Assembly (NCBI GenBank): GCA_016702605.1
Contig: JADJDQ010000005.1
Coordinates: forward strand, 124,001-188,000
Direction of reading: 5' to 3'
DNA length: 64,000 bases
From: Candidatus Intricatilinea gracilis
Lineage (GTDB): Bacteria > Pseudomonadota > Gammaproteobacteria > Burkholderiales > Burkholderiaceae_C
The notes under the pieces are model-generated. The model was not told where the DNA came from and made no database searches. It was given only the letters and a program-made list of their open reading frames with translations. Position 1 is the stretch's first letter, and each line of letters begins with the position of its first letter. Positions 50,103 through 59,796 of this stretch are shown here, in pieces. Position numbers and translations under genes: made by a program.

Positions 50103-51977
50103 TCAGCCCGGATTGCGCGTGGCGCTGCTGCGGCTGCGTTTGACCGGCGCGGCAGCAGCGGCGGGCGGCGCAGCGAACATCAGGTTCACCTCGGTGCAGT
50201 CCATGCGCCAGGCCTGCGCGCCGGCGCTGCGCAACGCGCGGTGGATCAGCGCCTGCGCAGTCAGGCGGTGCCAGTCCTCGGGCACACGCTGGCCATTGGC
50301 GACGGCCAGCACCTTGACGCGGTGGCGGATCAGCGCATCCAGTGCCGGGCCGAGCTTGACCGCTTCGTCGAGCTTGGACAGCACCACGCCACAGGCGCTG
50401 GTGGCCTTGTACGACACGAGCACGTCCTCGATGGTTTCACCCTGCGCAGCGGCGTTGACCACCAGCAGGCGCTTGATGCTGGGGTGCGACAACATCTCGA
50501 GCAGTTCGCGGGTGCGCGTGTCGCGCTGCGCCAGGCCGGCGGTGTCGATCAGCACCATCCGTTTGGCAGCCAGCAGTTCGAGCAGGTCTTCGAGGGCGAC
50601 CCGGTCATGCGCCGTATGCACCGGCACACCCAGGATGCGGCCGTAGGCGCGCAGCTGCTCGTGCGCACCCAGCCGGTAGGCGTCGAGCGTGATCAGGCCC
50701 AGGTTGGCGGCGCCGTGTTTGGTGGCAAACGCGGCGGCGAGTTTGGCGGTGGAGGTGGTCTTGCCCACGCCGGTGGAACCCACCAGCGCGTAGACGCCGC
50801 CCTGATCCTCGAGCGCCAAGTCCTGTTCGGCGGTGACCAGGTTGCGCTGCAGCACACCACCGGCCCAGCTCAGCTCGTCGGTGCTGTCGTCGGCCACGCT
50901 GTCGACGAGCTTGCGGATGAGGGCGGGCGAAAAACCACACTCCATCAGCTTGGTGGCCAGCTGCGCCTGGCGCGGATGTTTCTGCATCTTCTCCATGAAG
51001 GCCAGGGCGCCGAAGCGCTCCTCGATCATGCCTTTCATGGCGCGTAGCTCACGCATCATCTCGGGGTTGCCGGCATCGGCACTGGGCTTGCGCACGGCGC
51101 GCGACGACGCGTGGTCGGCCAGTTCATGTGGTGCGATGGTGTGGCTGCTGCCGGCGCTGTTGCTGCTGCGCCGGCGTTCGGCGGCGGCAGCCTGGGCAGC
51201 GCCGGACTGGGCCGCCCCCAACTGCGCAGCATCGGGATGCTGGCGCATCGAGGCCTGGGCCTGCAGGGCGCGGTCGGCACTGCGGGTGGGTTGGCGTTCG
51301 GGCGTGCTGGCTGCCACCTTGGCGCTCAGACGTTGTGCGGCCTGGTGTGGATGGCTGGGCGCGCCCAGCAGGTGGTCGGCGGTGAAGCCGGCGATGTCGG
51401 TGTCGGGGATGTAGTCACTTTCGCCGGCGTCGACAGGCGCGTAGCGCTGCTGCTCGTCGGCACGGCGCTGGGCTTCGAACTGGGCCTGCATCTGCGCGTC
51501 GAGCTGGGCTTCGCGCTGCACCTCGCGCTGCATCAGGCGTTGCTCGATGGCTTCGGACGACACCGGCACCGGGTTGGCCTGGGTCTGCGCGCGCAGTTCG
51601 GTCTGGCGTTTCTTGAGCATGCGCTCGCGCACATAGTCCTGAAACGACAGGGTGCTCATCGCCAGCGCGCCGATGTCGGCCTGCACCTGGTCGACGGCAT
51701 TGGCCGGTGCGGCCGGGGCTGGCTTGACCATCTGGGGCGACTGCTGGGCCGGGTGGGCGGTGCGGCGCTGTGCGGGCGCCTGGCCGGCAGCACGTTGCTG
51801 CGCACGTGTGTCCTGGAAGCGTTCGATCGCGGCGACACTTTCGGGCGGCATCGCCAGGATCTCGACCCCCTCGGCACACGGCTTGGTCGACAGCACCACG
51901 GCGTTGTCGCCATAGGCCAGCCGCACCTTCTGCATGGCCTCGCGCGAATTACGCCCGGTGAAGCGTTTGACGTTCAT
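50103..51977 (-). CDS. flhF: Flagellar SRP-type GTPase FlhF
   Basis: The 624-residue protein has the FlhF N-terminus MNVKRFTGRNSREAMQKVRL, a very long low-complexity Ala/Gln/Arg-rich B domain (about 60-300), and a C-terminal NG domain with GVYALVGSTGVGKTTSTAKL (G1), LITLDAYRLGAHEQLRAYG and VLIDTAGLAQRDTRTRE (G3). It is longer than usual FlhF (about 400-500) because of the linker. FlhF places the flagellum, typically at a pole. Its start overlaps the flhA stop by four bases, so expression is coupled. Confidence 0.95.
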   Translation of the reverse strand: MNVKRFTGRNSREAMQKVRLAYGDNAVVLSTKPCAEGVEILAMPPESVAAIERFQDTRAQQRAAGQAPAQRRTAHPAQQSPQMVKPAPAAPANAVDQVQADIGALAMSTLSFQDYVRERMLKKRQTELRAQTQANPVPVSSEAIEQRLMQREVQREAQLDAQMQAQFEAQRRADEQQRYAPVDAGESDYIPDTDIAGFTADHLLGAPSHPHQAAQRLSAKVAASTPERQPTRSADRALQAQASMRQHPDAAQLGAAQSGAAQAAAAERRRSSNSAGSSHTIAPHELADHASSRAVRKPSADAGNPEMMRELRAMKGMIEERFGALAFMEKMQKHPRQAQLATKLMECGFSPALIRKLVDSVADDSTDELSWAGGVLQRNLVTAEQDLALEDQGGVYALVGSTGVGKTTSTAKLAAAFATKHGAANLGLITLDAYRLGAHEQLRAYGRILGVPVHTAHDRVALEDLLELLAAKRMVLIDTAGLAQRDTRTRELLEMLSHPSIKRLLVVNAAAQGETIEDVLVSYKATSACGVVLSKLDEAVKLGPALDALIRHRVKVLAVANGQRVPEDWHRLTAQALIHRALRSAGAQAWRMDCTEVNLMFAAPPAAAAAPVKRSRSSATRNPG

Positions 51978-54064
51978 GCGGTCGCTCCAATGATTGAACC
52001 GATGCGGATCGAATGGGTATCAGGTATCTCGCTGTGCCCCAGCACACGCAGCCGAGGTGCGGCACGTTTGAGCAGGCGCGCCAGCGGCACCCGGATGCCG
52101 TCGGGCACCAGCAGGCAGGCCGGGTGGCCGAGGTCTTCCTGGCGGCGGGCGGCGTCGGCGGCGCCGCGGCTGATGTGGTCGGCCACGCCCGGGTCGAGTG
52201 CTGCGCCGTTGGGTGAATTGAGGGCCTGCGATAGCAGCCGTTCGAGTTCGGGTTCGATGGCGATGACGTCGAGCTCGCGGGTACTGCCGTAGATCTGCTG
52301 CACGATGGCCGGGGCCAGCGCGATACGCAGCCGACGCGCCAGATCCATCGGATCACTCACGCCAGCACCGCCGTGTTCGGCCAGCGCCTCGACGATGGAG
52401 CGCATGTCGCGGATGTGCACACCTTCGTCCAGCAACAGCTGGAGGATCTTTTGCAGTGTGGCGATGCCGACCATTTTGGGAACCACGTCTTCGATGAGTT
52501 TGGGGGCGAGTTTGGTGACGTGTTCCACCAGGGCCTGGGTCTCGAGGCGACCCAGCAGCCTGGCGGCATTTGTCTGCATCAAGTGTGAAAGATGGGTCGC
52601 CACCACGGTCGAGGAATCAACCACCGTGTAGCCAGCCATTTGTGCGTTCTCGCGCTGACGCTCGTCGATCCAGATGGCGGGCAATCCGAAGGCCGGATCG
52701 ATGGTGCTCTGGCCCTGCAGCGGCGTCGTCACATGACCTGGATTGATGGCCATGTACATGCCCGGGAAGGCCTCGCCCTCGCCGATCACCGCACCGCGCA
52801 GCGTGAGGCGGTACATGCTGGGCTTGAGCTCGAGGTTGTCGCGCACATGCACGGCTGGCGGCAGGAAACCGACCTCCTGCGCGAACTTCTTGCGCACCCC
52901 CTTGATGCGGTTGAGCAGGTCGCCGCCGCGGTCCTTGTCGACCAGGGCGATGAGGCGGTAACCCACCTCCATGCCCAGCGTGTCGACCGGCTGCAGGTCG
53001 TCCCAGCTGGCTTCGGCATTTGGGTTGGGTGCGGCGGCGTCGGGCTCCTTGGCCACCGGCTTGGGCGCGTGTTCACGCTTGTACAGCCAACGCGCCAGTG
53101 CCCCCATGGCGCCGGCAATGAGCAGGAACACCACGTGTGGCATGCCCGGTATCACGCCCAACATGCCGATCACCACGGCGGCGATGCCGACCGACTGCGA
53201 CGACTTGAACATCTGCCCCAGGATCTGGGTGCCGACGTCCTCGCTCTTGCCCACCCGCGACACCACCATCGCCGCGGCCACCGAGATAAGCAGCGCCGGG
53301 ATCTGCGCCACCAGCGCGTCGCCCACCGCCAGCAGGATGTAGGTGCTGGCCGCCTCGCTGGCCGTCAGGTCGTGCTGCGCCACGCCGATGACGAAGCCGC
53401 CGACGATGTTGATGAACAGGATCAGGATGCCGGCGATGGCGTCGCCACGCACGAACTTGCTGGCACCGTCCATGGATCCGAAGAACTCGGCCTCGTCCTG
53501 CACCTCGGCGCGGCGTTGTTTGGCCTGTTTCTCGTCGATCAGGCCGGCGTTGAGATCGGCGTCGATCGCCATCTGTTTGCCGGGCATGGCGTCCAGGGTG
53601 AACCGTGCGCCCACTTCGGCGATCCGTTCGGCGCCCTTGGTCACCACCACGAAGTTGATGACCACCAGGATGGCGAACACGATGATGCCGACCGCGAAGT
53701 TGCCGCCGATGAGGAAGTGGCCGAAGGCCTCGATCACCTGGCCCGCTGCACCCGGGCCGTTGTGACCGTCCATCAGCACCACCCGCGACGAGGCCACGTT
53801 GAGCGACAGGCGCAGCAGGGTGGTCAGCAGCAGCACGGTCGGGAAGGCCGCGAAGTCGAGCGGCCGGATCATGTAGGCCGCCACCAGCATCACCATCAAC
53901 GCGGTGGCGATGTTGAAGGTGAAGAACACGTCGAGTGCAAACGCCGGCAGCGGCAGCACCATCATGGCCAGCACCATGACGATCAGCACCGGCGCGGCCA
54001 GCGCCTTGTACGAGCCCGCAGCCGGCCCGAGGATCTGCTGCAGCTTGGCGAGCCAGGTGTTCAT
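51974..54064 (-). CDS. flhA: Flagellar export gate protein FlhA
   Basis: This 696-residue protein has about eight N-terminal membrane helices (to about 320) and the cytosolic FlhA domain. Typical stretches are FFTFNIATALMVMLVAAYMI, TVLLLTTLLRLSLNVASSRV, FAILVVINFVVVTKGAERIA, GARFTLDAMPGKQMAIDADL and DEAEFFGSMDGASKFVRGDA. FlhA forms the nonameric export gate of the flagellar type III system. Length is normal. Its start overlaps flhB by four bases. Confidence 0.97.
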   Translation of the reverse strand: MNTWLAKLQQILGPAAGSYKALAAPVLIVMVLAMMVLPLPAFALDVFFTFNIATALMVMLVAAYMIRPLDFAAFPTVLLLTTLLRLSLNVASSRVVLMDGHNGPGAAGQVIEAFGHFLIGGNFAVGIIVFAILVVINFVVVTKGAERIAEVGARFTLDAMPGKQMAIDADLNAGLIDEKQAKQRRAEVQDEAEFFGSMDGASKFVRGDAIAGILILFINIVGGFVIGVAQHDLTASEAASTYILLAVGDALVAQIPALLISVAAAMVVSRVGKSEDVGTQILGQMFKSSQSVGIAAVVIGMLGVIPGMPHVVFLLIAGAMGALARWLYKREHAPKPVAKEPDAAAPNPNAEASWDDLQPVDTLGMEVGYRLIALVDKDRGGDLLNRIKGVRKKFAQEVGFLPPAVHVRDNLELKPSMYRLTLRGAVIGEGEAFPGMYMAINPGHVTTPLQGQSTIDPAFGLPAIWIDERQRENAQMAGYTVVDSSTVVATHLSHLMQTNAARLLGRLETQALVEHVTKLAPKLIEDVVPKMVGIATLQKILQLLLDEGVHIRDMRSIVEALAEHGGAGVSDPMDLARRLRIALAPAIVQQIYGSTRELDVIAIEPELERLLSQALNSPNGAALDPGVADHISRGAADAARRQEDLGHPACLLVPDGIRVPLARLLKRAAPRLRVLGHSEIPDTHSIRIGSIIGATA

Positions 54065-55278
54065 GACACGTCACCTCCTGCGACATCGGCGTCTCGTTCG
54101 GCCGCCACACGCGCGGCGGTGGCCTTGGCCAGGGCGGCGGCGGCGGCCGGGTTGTGTGGATCGAGTTCGGGCGGCACCGGCACGCTGGCCAGGTCGGCCG
54201 GCATGGGCGCCTTGCCGATCAGCGCCGAGCGCAGCTGGAACACATAGGCCAGCACCTGCGCCACGGCGCTGTACAGCGCCAGCGGAATCTCGCGGTCGAG
54301 CTCGCCGTGGGCATACAGGGCCCGCGCCAGCGGCGGCGCCGTGAGCACCGGCACCTTGGCGTCCCGCGCGACGTCGCGGATACGCAGCGCCAGCAGGTCG
54401 GCGCCCAGCGCCACGATGCGCGGCGCGGCCATCTTGCCCTCGTCGTACTTGAGCGCCACGGCGTAGTGGGTCGGGTTCATCACCACCAGATCGGCCTGCG
54501 GCACGGCGGCGAGCATGCGTTTGCGCGACATCTCGCGCATGCGTTGCTTGATCTGGCCCTTGATCTCGGGGTTGCCCTCGCTCTGCTTGTGCTCCTGCTT
54601 GACATCTTCATGGCTCATCTTGAGCCTGGAGACATGCATGAAGCGCTGCAGCGGCACGTCCACCACTGCAAACACCGCCAGCACCAGCATCAGCAGCCAC
54701 AGGCCCGACACCATCGTCTGCCCGACCGCGGCAAACGCCCCCGGCAGCGGCATGGCCTGCGCCAGCGCGAAATCCTGCAGGTGTCTGTAGAGGTAGTTGC
54801 CGCCGACGATGGCCAGCAGCACCGCCAGAAAGACGGCCTTGGCCATGTCACCCAGCTGCGCCTTGGAAACGATGCGCCCCAGGCCCGAGAGTGGATTGAT
54901 GCGGCCGAAATCGGGCGCGATCGCCTTGAGCGTGAACACCCAGCCGCCCGACGCCACCGCCGCTGCCAGCGACACCAGCGCCATCACCGTGCCCAGGCCC
55001 AGCGCCAATGCCACGGCCGGCAACACCAGGGCGGCCAGCCGGTCGGTCATGAACCCGGTCGACGCCACGCTGCGCGCATCGAAGCTCAGCCCGGTCGCCA
55101 GCACCCCGCGCAACCAGGCCACCAGTTGCGGCATCGCCATGATCAGCAGCACCAGCCCCGCCGCCAGCACCGCCAGATGGCCCAGATCACGCGAACGCGC
55201 AACCTGACCCTTCTCACGGGCATCACGCAGCCGCTTCTCGGTCGGTGGTAGATGTTTTTCGGTGGAGCTGTCGGCCAT
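54061..55278 (-). CDS. flhB: Flagellar export switch protein FlhB
   Basis: The 405-residue protein begins KHLPPTEKRLRDAREKGQVA, has four membrane helices, and carries the autocleavage motif NPTH in VMNPTHYAVALKYDEGKMAA (about 265). FlhB switches export specificity from rod/hook to filament substrates. The C-terminal tail beyond residue 360 is Ala/Pro-rich. It is the first gene of the flhB-flhA-flhF-flhG-fliA run; its promoter should lie in the roughly 200 bases before 55487, where I see no sigma-28 or sigma-54 signature. Confidence 0.96.
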   Translation of the reverse strand: MADSSTEKHLPPTEKRLRDAREKGQVARSRDLGHLAVLAAGLVLLIMAMPQLVAWLRGVLATGLSFDARSVASTGFMTDRLAALVLPAVALALGLGTVMALVSLAAAVASGGWVFTLKAIAPDFGRINPLSGLGRIVSKAQLGDMAKAVFLAVLLAIVGGNYLYRHLQDFALAQAMPLPGAFAAVGQTMVSGLWLLMLVLAVFAVVDVPLQRFMHVSRLKMSHEDVKQEHKQSEGNPEIKGQIKQRMREMSRKRMLAAVPQADLVVMNPTHYAVALKYDEGKMAAPRIVALGADLLALRIRDVARDAKVPVLTAPPLARALYAHGELDREIPLALYSAVAQVLAYVFQLRSALIGKAPMPADLASVPVPPELDPHNPAAAAALAKATAARVAAERDADVAGGDVS

Positions 55279-55486
55279 GCGGATGCGCCCGCCCAGGATG
55301 GACGTGGCGCACCTGCATTGTTTCGAGGCGCTTCAGGACCTTGAGGCGGATAAGGGGGGGAAAGTGCAGCCAGACATGCCGGCCGATCGGCCAGGGTTGC
55401 ATTGACAAATCGCAGCCCGGCCGGGCACTGCCAGAACGGCGTGCCCGAGATGAAAACATCGATCCGGCGGACATGTCCGCCCTTGA

Positions 55487-55681
55487 TCAGCTCGCCGGCG
55501 CGTACCCCTCTTCGGTCAGCGCGGCGCGCAAGGCGGCTTCGTCGGCACTGGTCTCGATGCGCACCATGTGGGTCGGCAGGTCGACATCGACCTGGGCGGA
55601 GGCGTCCAGCGCCTGAACGGTGCGTTTGACGGTGGCGGCGCAGTGGCCGCAGGTCATGTCGGGCAGCTTGAATTCGACCAT
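55487..55681 (-). CDS. Heavy-metal-associated (copper chaperone-like) protein
   Basis: This 64-residue HMA domain starts MVEFKLPDMTCGHCAATVKR, the MxCxxC copper-binding loop, and ends EEGYAPAS. It matches CopZ-type cytosolic chaperones or heavy-metal transport proteins in size. I chose ATG 55681 since GGAG lies 6 bases upstream; ATG 55693 has no ribosome site. It is divergent from the copA gene, to which it would hand Cu(I). Confidence 0.88.
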   Translation of the reverse strand: MVEFKLPDMTCGHCAATVKRTVQALDASAQVDVDLPTHMVRIETSADEAALRAALTEEGYAPAS

Positions 55682-55849
55682 CGGGGGCTCCATGTCTTTG
55701 AAAACGCCCGAATGATCGCAGCGAGCCCCTGGCTCGTCTTGATGTCGGACAAGCTGTCACAGCCGTTCGGACCCGGGCAGATCACGCACGACCTATGCTC
55801 GGCGCCTGCCGCGCCCTGCAAAACATCACCTTCGAGCACGCACCGCACC

Positions 55850-58624
55850 ATGGCCAAAGACGCCACCCTGATCCACCCCGACGCCACTGCGGCAAGCACA
55901 GCTGCCGGCGCGGTGGCTGCGACGCCAGCTGCGGCCGGCACACCAGCTGCGCCGCGCTGGACCCTGCCGATCTCGGGCATGACCTGCGCCAGCTGCGCCA
56001 GCCGCATCGAGCGGGTGGTCGGCAAGTTGCCCGGCGTGGAGCTGGCGCAGGTGAACCTGGCGAGTGAACAACTCAGCGTGAGCAGCAGCGACGTTGCCTT
56101 GTCGCGCGAGGCGGTGATCGGCGCGGTGCAACGTGCCGGCTTCGATGTGCCGCAACAACAGGTCGACCTGGCCATCACCGACATGACCTGTGCCAGCTGT
56201 GTCGGCCGGGTCGAGAAGGCGCTGCTCAAGCTGCCGGGTGTGCTGAGTGCGTCGGTCAATCTGGCGACCGAATCGGCGCATGTCGAGTTGCTGGCCGGCA
56301 GCGCCCAACGCGCCGACCTCGTGGCCGCCGTGGTGCGCGCCGGTTACGGCGTGAAGGACGAAGCGCCCGCCGGCGCGGTGGCCGATGCCACGTCGGCCAG
56401 CTGGTTCGAGCGCCTGAACAGCAGCGGCGCACGTGTGTTGTTCGCCGTGGCGCTGAGCCTGCCGTTGCTGGCGCCCATGCTGGTGGCGCCGCTGGGGCTG
56501 GACTGGATGTTGCCGCCGCTGTGGCAGTTCGCCCTGGCCACACCGGTGCAGTTCTGGCTGGGCGCACGCTTCTACCGCGCCGGCTGGGCGGCATTACGTG
56601 CCGGCAGCGGCAACATGGACTTGCTGGTGGCGCTGGGCACCAGTGCGGCCTGGGGCTTGTCGACCTGGTTGATGGCCGGCGGGGCAGGCGCCGCCGACTC
56701 CCACGGTGCCCATGGCGCCATGGACGGGCCGCCGCTTTACTTCGAAAGCGCCGCGGTGGTCATCACCCTGGTGCTGGTGGGCAAGTGGCTCGAGGCGCGC
56801 GCCAAGCGCCAGACGTTGACGGCGCTGAGTGCCTTGCGTTCACTCGCGCCCGAGATCGCCCATGTCTGGCAGGCCGACGGCAGTGTGGTCGACCGGCCGG
56901 TGGCGCAACTGCGTGTCGGCGACGAACTGCAACTGCGCCCCGGTGAACGGGTGCCGGCCGACGCCCTCATCATCGACGGCGCCAGCCATCTGGACGAATC
57001 GCTGCTCAGCGGCGAAAGCCTGCCGGTGGCGCGCGAGGCCGGCCAGCACGTGACTGGCGGTGCCGTCAACGGTGAAGGTCTGCTGCGCCTGCGCACCACC
57101 GCAGTGGGCGCACAAAGCATGCTGGCGCGCATCGTGGCGCTGGTGGAATCGGCGCAGGCCAAGAAGGCGCCGATCCAGCGCCTGGTCGACCAGGTGAGTG
57201 CCGTGTTTGTGCCGGTGGTGGTCGGTATTGCACTCGCCACATTGCTGGGCTGGGGTCTGGGCACCGGGCAATGGACCGCTGCCATCCTGAACGCCGTGGC
57301 TGTGCTGGTGATCGCCTGCCCCTGCGCGCTGGGCCTGGCCACACCGGCGGCGCTGATGGTGGGCACGGGGGTGGCGGCGCGCCACGGCATCCTGATCAAG
57401 GACGCCGAAGCGCTCGAACTCGCCCAGGGTGTCGACGTGGTCGCGTTCGACAAGACCGGCACCTTGACCGTCGGGCGGCCCGATGTGGTGGCGCTGCAAC
57501 CTGCGGCGGGCCTGGACGATACCGGCCTGTTGCGCCTGGCCGCAGCACTGCAGGCGGGCAGCGAGCACCCGCTGGCCGGTGCGGTGACCCGGGCGTGGCA
57601 GGCGCACCAGGCCAGCGAGGCCACATCCGCGACCTCGGCCTCACCGTCGTCATCGGCAGCGGCTGTTGGATCTGCATCGGCACCGGCACAAGTAGCGCCA
57701 GCGGCACCGGTCGCCGAGAAGATGCGCGCCGTGCCCGGCCGCGGCGTGCAGGCGCAAGTGGCCGGCCGCGAACTGCGCATGGGTAGCGAACGCTGGATGC
57801 GTGAACTCGGCGTCGACCTCACGCCGCTGGCGGACCACGCGGCGGCGCAGCAGTCCGATGGCCACACGCTGGCATGGCTGGCCGAACTGCCAGGCACCCC
57901 TGCAGCGGCTGGCGCAGGTCTGGCCAAGGCATCGCCGGGGCCGCACGGCGGTGCAGGTGGCGACACACGCGCCACCACTCCGGCCACTACTCCGGCCACT
58001 ACTCCGGCCGCCACTCCGGCTTCACCTCGCCTGCTCGGCCTGCTGGCTTTTGGCGATGCGATCAAGCCCGGCGCGGCCGGCGCGATCGCCCGGCTCAATG
58101 CAGCCGAGATCACCACCTTGCTGGTGTCGGGTGACCAGCGCGCCGCCGCCAGTTCGGTGGCGCGTTTGCTGGGCATGCGCGATGTACGTGCCGAGGTGCT
58201 GCCGGCCGACAAGGTGGCGGTGGTGACCGCCCTGCAGGCCAAGGGCCACCGCGTGGCCATGGTGGGTGACGGGTTGAACGATGCGCCGGCGCTGGCGGCG
58301 GCCGACGTCGGCATCGCCATGGCACGCCCCGAAGGCGGCGGCACCGAGGCGGCTCTGCAGGCCGCCGGCATCACACTGCTCAGTGGTGAGCCGGGCCGGG
58401 TGATGGACGCCATCGACATCTCGCGCCGCACCCGCGCCAAGATCCGCCAGAACCTGTTCTGGGCCATGGTCTACAACGCCGTGGGCATCCCCCTGGCGGC
58501 CTTCGGCCTGCTCAGCCCGGTGGTGGCGGGCACAGCCATGGCCTTGTCGAGCCTGAGTGTGATCGGCAACGCCCTGCTGCTGGCACGCTGGCGGCCGGCG
58601 CAGGTCGCAGCGCCGCTTCCCTGA
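55850..58624 (+). CDS. copA: Copper-translocating P1B-type ATPase
   Basis: The 924-residue inner-membrane pump has two N-terminal HMA domains (MTCASCASRIERV about 44, MTCASCVGRVEKAL about 114), eight helices, the CPC motif in VIACPCALGLATPAALMVGT, the phosphorylation site DKTGTLTVGRP and the hinge AMVGDGLNDAPAL. It exports Cu(I). The nucleotide-binding domain has two low-complexity inserts: a Ser/Ala-rich one (about 590-625) and a Thr/Pro/Ala repeat (about 706-725). ATG 55850 is preferred over the far-upstream open frame. No CueR palindrome was recognised in the 168-base gap to the chaperone. Confidence 0.95.
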   Translation: MAKDATLIHPDATAASTAAGAVAATPAAAGTPAAPRWTLPISGMTCASCASRIERVVGKLPGVELAQVNLASEQLSVSSSDVALSREAVIGAVQRAGFDVPQQQVDLAITDMTCASCVGRVEKALLKLPGVLSASVNLATESAHVELLAGSAQRADLVAAVVRAGYGVKDEAPAGAVADATSASWFERLNSSGARVLFAVALSLPLLAPMLVAPLGLDWMLPPLWQFALATPVQFWLGARFYRAGWAALRAGSGNMDLLVALGTSAAWGLSTWLMAGGAGAADSHGAHGAMDGPPLYFESAAVVITLVLVGKWLEARAKRQTLTALSALRSLAPEIAHVWQADGSVVDRPVAQLRVGDELQLRPGERVPADALIIDGASHLDESLLSGESLPVAREAGQHVTGGAVNGEGLLRLRTTAVGAQSMLARIVALVESAQAKKAPIQRLVDQVSAVFVPVVVGIALATLLGWGLGTGQWTAAILNAVAVLVIACPCALGLATPAALMVGTGVAARHGILIKDAEALELAQGVDVVAFDKTGTLTVGRPDVVALQPAAGLDDTGLLRLAAALQAGSEHPLAGAVTRAWQAHQASEATSATSASPSSSAAAVGSASAPAQVAPAAPVAEKMRAVPGRGVQAQVAGRELRMGSERWMRELGVDLTPLADHAAAQQSDGHTLAWLAELPGTPAAAGAGLAKASPGPHGGAGGDTRATTPATTPATTPAATPASPRLLGLLAFGDAIKPGAAGAIARLNAAEITTLLVSGDQRAAASSVARLLGMRDVRAEVLPADKVAVVTALQAKGHRVAMVGDGLNDAPALAAADVGIAMARPEGGGTEAALQAAGITLLSGEPGRVMDAIDISRRTRAKIRQNLFWAMVYNAVGIPLAAFGLLSPVVAGTAMALSSLSVIGNALLLARWRPAQVAAPLP
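57977..58024 (+). repeat. In-frame 12-base repeat inside copA
   Basis: About four copies of ACTCCGGCCACT and close variants run tandemly in frame and encode TTPATTPATTPAATPAS in the nucleotide-binding domain. Being a multiple of three, length change would not break the gene. Confidence 0.9.
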
Positions 58625-58712
58625 GGTTGTCGATCGCCGCGGTTGCCCTGCACGTCGTCGGCGGACGGTTCCGGCTGCGCATCGACCGCTGCGGCGATCT
58701 CGATCGACCGAC

Positions 58713-59720
58713 CTAACGCCTGCGCAACCGGTCGACGGCGATCGAGCCGTCGCTCTGCACGGTGCCACGCACTTCGACACCTGCACCTGGCTGTGGCGAG
58801 CGGTCGCGCCGGCCACCTCGGCCACCGTCGCGGCCTGACGAGGTCGACAGTTCGAGTCCGTCGAGCGTGCCGTCGGCAGACAACACGCCACGCAGACGGA
58901 TGCGTGCGCCCACCGGCATGGGCGCGGGTGTGCCGGCGCTGTCGCGGGCGCCGGCGGCGATCCAGGCGGTGACGAGATCGATCTCGCCGTCACTCAGGTA
59001 CGGCGGGCCGTCGAAGGGCATACGCGGCAACGACTGGCCGCGGATGCGCCGCACCAGTTCACTCGCCTCGGGGCGGCCGGGCACCACACGCACACGGTCG
59101 GTGGACGCAAGCACAGCCTCGTAACTGGTCAGCACCACACCTTCGGGCGCCGGGCCCATCTGGCCTTGCGGCGAGTGGCACTTGGTGCAGCGGGTGGCGA
59201 AGATCGGCGCCACGTCACGCCAGGTCGGCGGGCCCGTGCGCAGCGCGCTGGGCGCCGACGCTGCGGCACTCACCTGGCTGCTTGCCGACCCGCTTGTCGA
59301 GCCGGGCGCCAGTCCTCCGGCGATCCACGCTTCGAACAGCCCGACGTCGGCGTCGGAAAGAAACGGCGGGCCGGTGAGCGGCATACGCGGCTGGCTCTGG
59401 CCCTTCAGGCGGCGCAACAGTTCGCTGCCGGCGGCATTGCCCGGCTTGACCACCGGGCCACGCGAACTCCCGGCCAGCACACCGGCCAGGCTGTCGAGTT
59501 TCAGGCCCAGCGGCGCATTGGCGCCCTGATGGCACGCAGTGCAGTGGCGTTCGAGCAACCCACGCACGTCGTCGTAACTTGCGGCGGCCGAGGCGACGCC
59601 GGGTGCCCCGAGCTGAGCCACCAGGCCGCTCAACACAAGGGCGACCCCACGCCAGCGCGCGGCAGCCACGCTCAGGTGGGTGGTGACATGACGAACTGGG
59701 GTGAAGCTGGGCATGGGCAT
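58713..59720 (-). CDS. PSCyt1-type diheme cytochrome c with C-terminal beta domain
   Basis: This protein of about 335 residues has a hydrophobic export signal (about 20-45) and two homologous cytochrome units: YDDVRGLLERHCTACHQGAN and WRDVAPIFATRCTKCHSPQG, each followed by a VKPG/VPGRPEASELLRRLKGQ and PRMP(L/F)xGPP(Y/F)LSDxE segment typical of planctomycete-type cytochrome C domains. The last 75 residues form a Gly/Arg-rich domain (GARIRLRGVLSADGTLDGLE ... VEVRGTVQSDGSIAVDRLRR) like DUF5666. The function is unknown. The start is uncertain; ATG 59720 or 59714 gives a plausible signal. It lies 76 bases behind an HD-GYP gene. Confidence 0.75.
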   Translation of the reverse strand: MPMPSFTPVRHVTTHLSVAAARWRGVALVLSGLVAQLGAPGVASAAASYDDVRGLLERHCTACHQGANAPLGLKLDSLAGVLAGSSRGPVVKPGNAAGSELLRRLKGQSQPRMPLTGPPFLSDADVGLFEAWIAGGLAPGSTSGSASSQVSAAASAPSALRTGPPTWRDVAPIFATRCTKCHSPQGQMGPAPEGVVLTSYEAVLASTDRVRVVPGRPEASELVRRIRGQSLPRMPFDGPPYLSDGEIDLVTAWIAAGARDSAGTPAPMPVGARIRLRGVLSADGTLDGLELSTSSGRDGGRGGRRDRSPQPGAGVEVRGTVQSDGSIAVDRLRRR

Positions 59721-59796
59721 GATTGTGGCGGCCATCGCGAGGTTGGGGCTGCGCCGCAATGGGCGTCACACCCGAGGTCGGTGGACAACCAGCGCA

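Noticed and set aside
55682..55849. CueR or CsoR operator between the copper chaperone and copA
   Set aside because: No convincing dyad with the expected spacing was seen.
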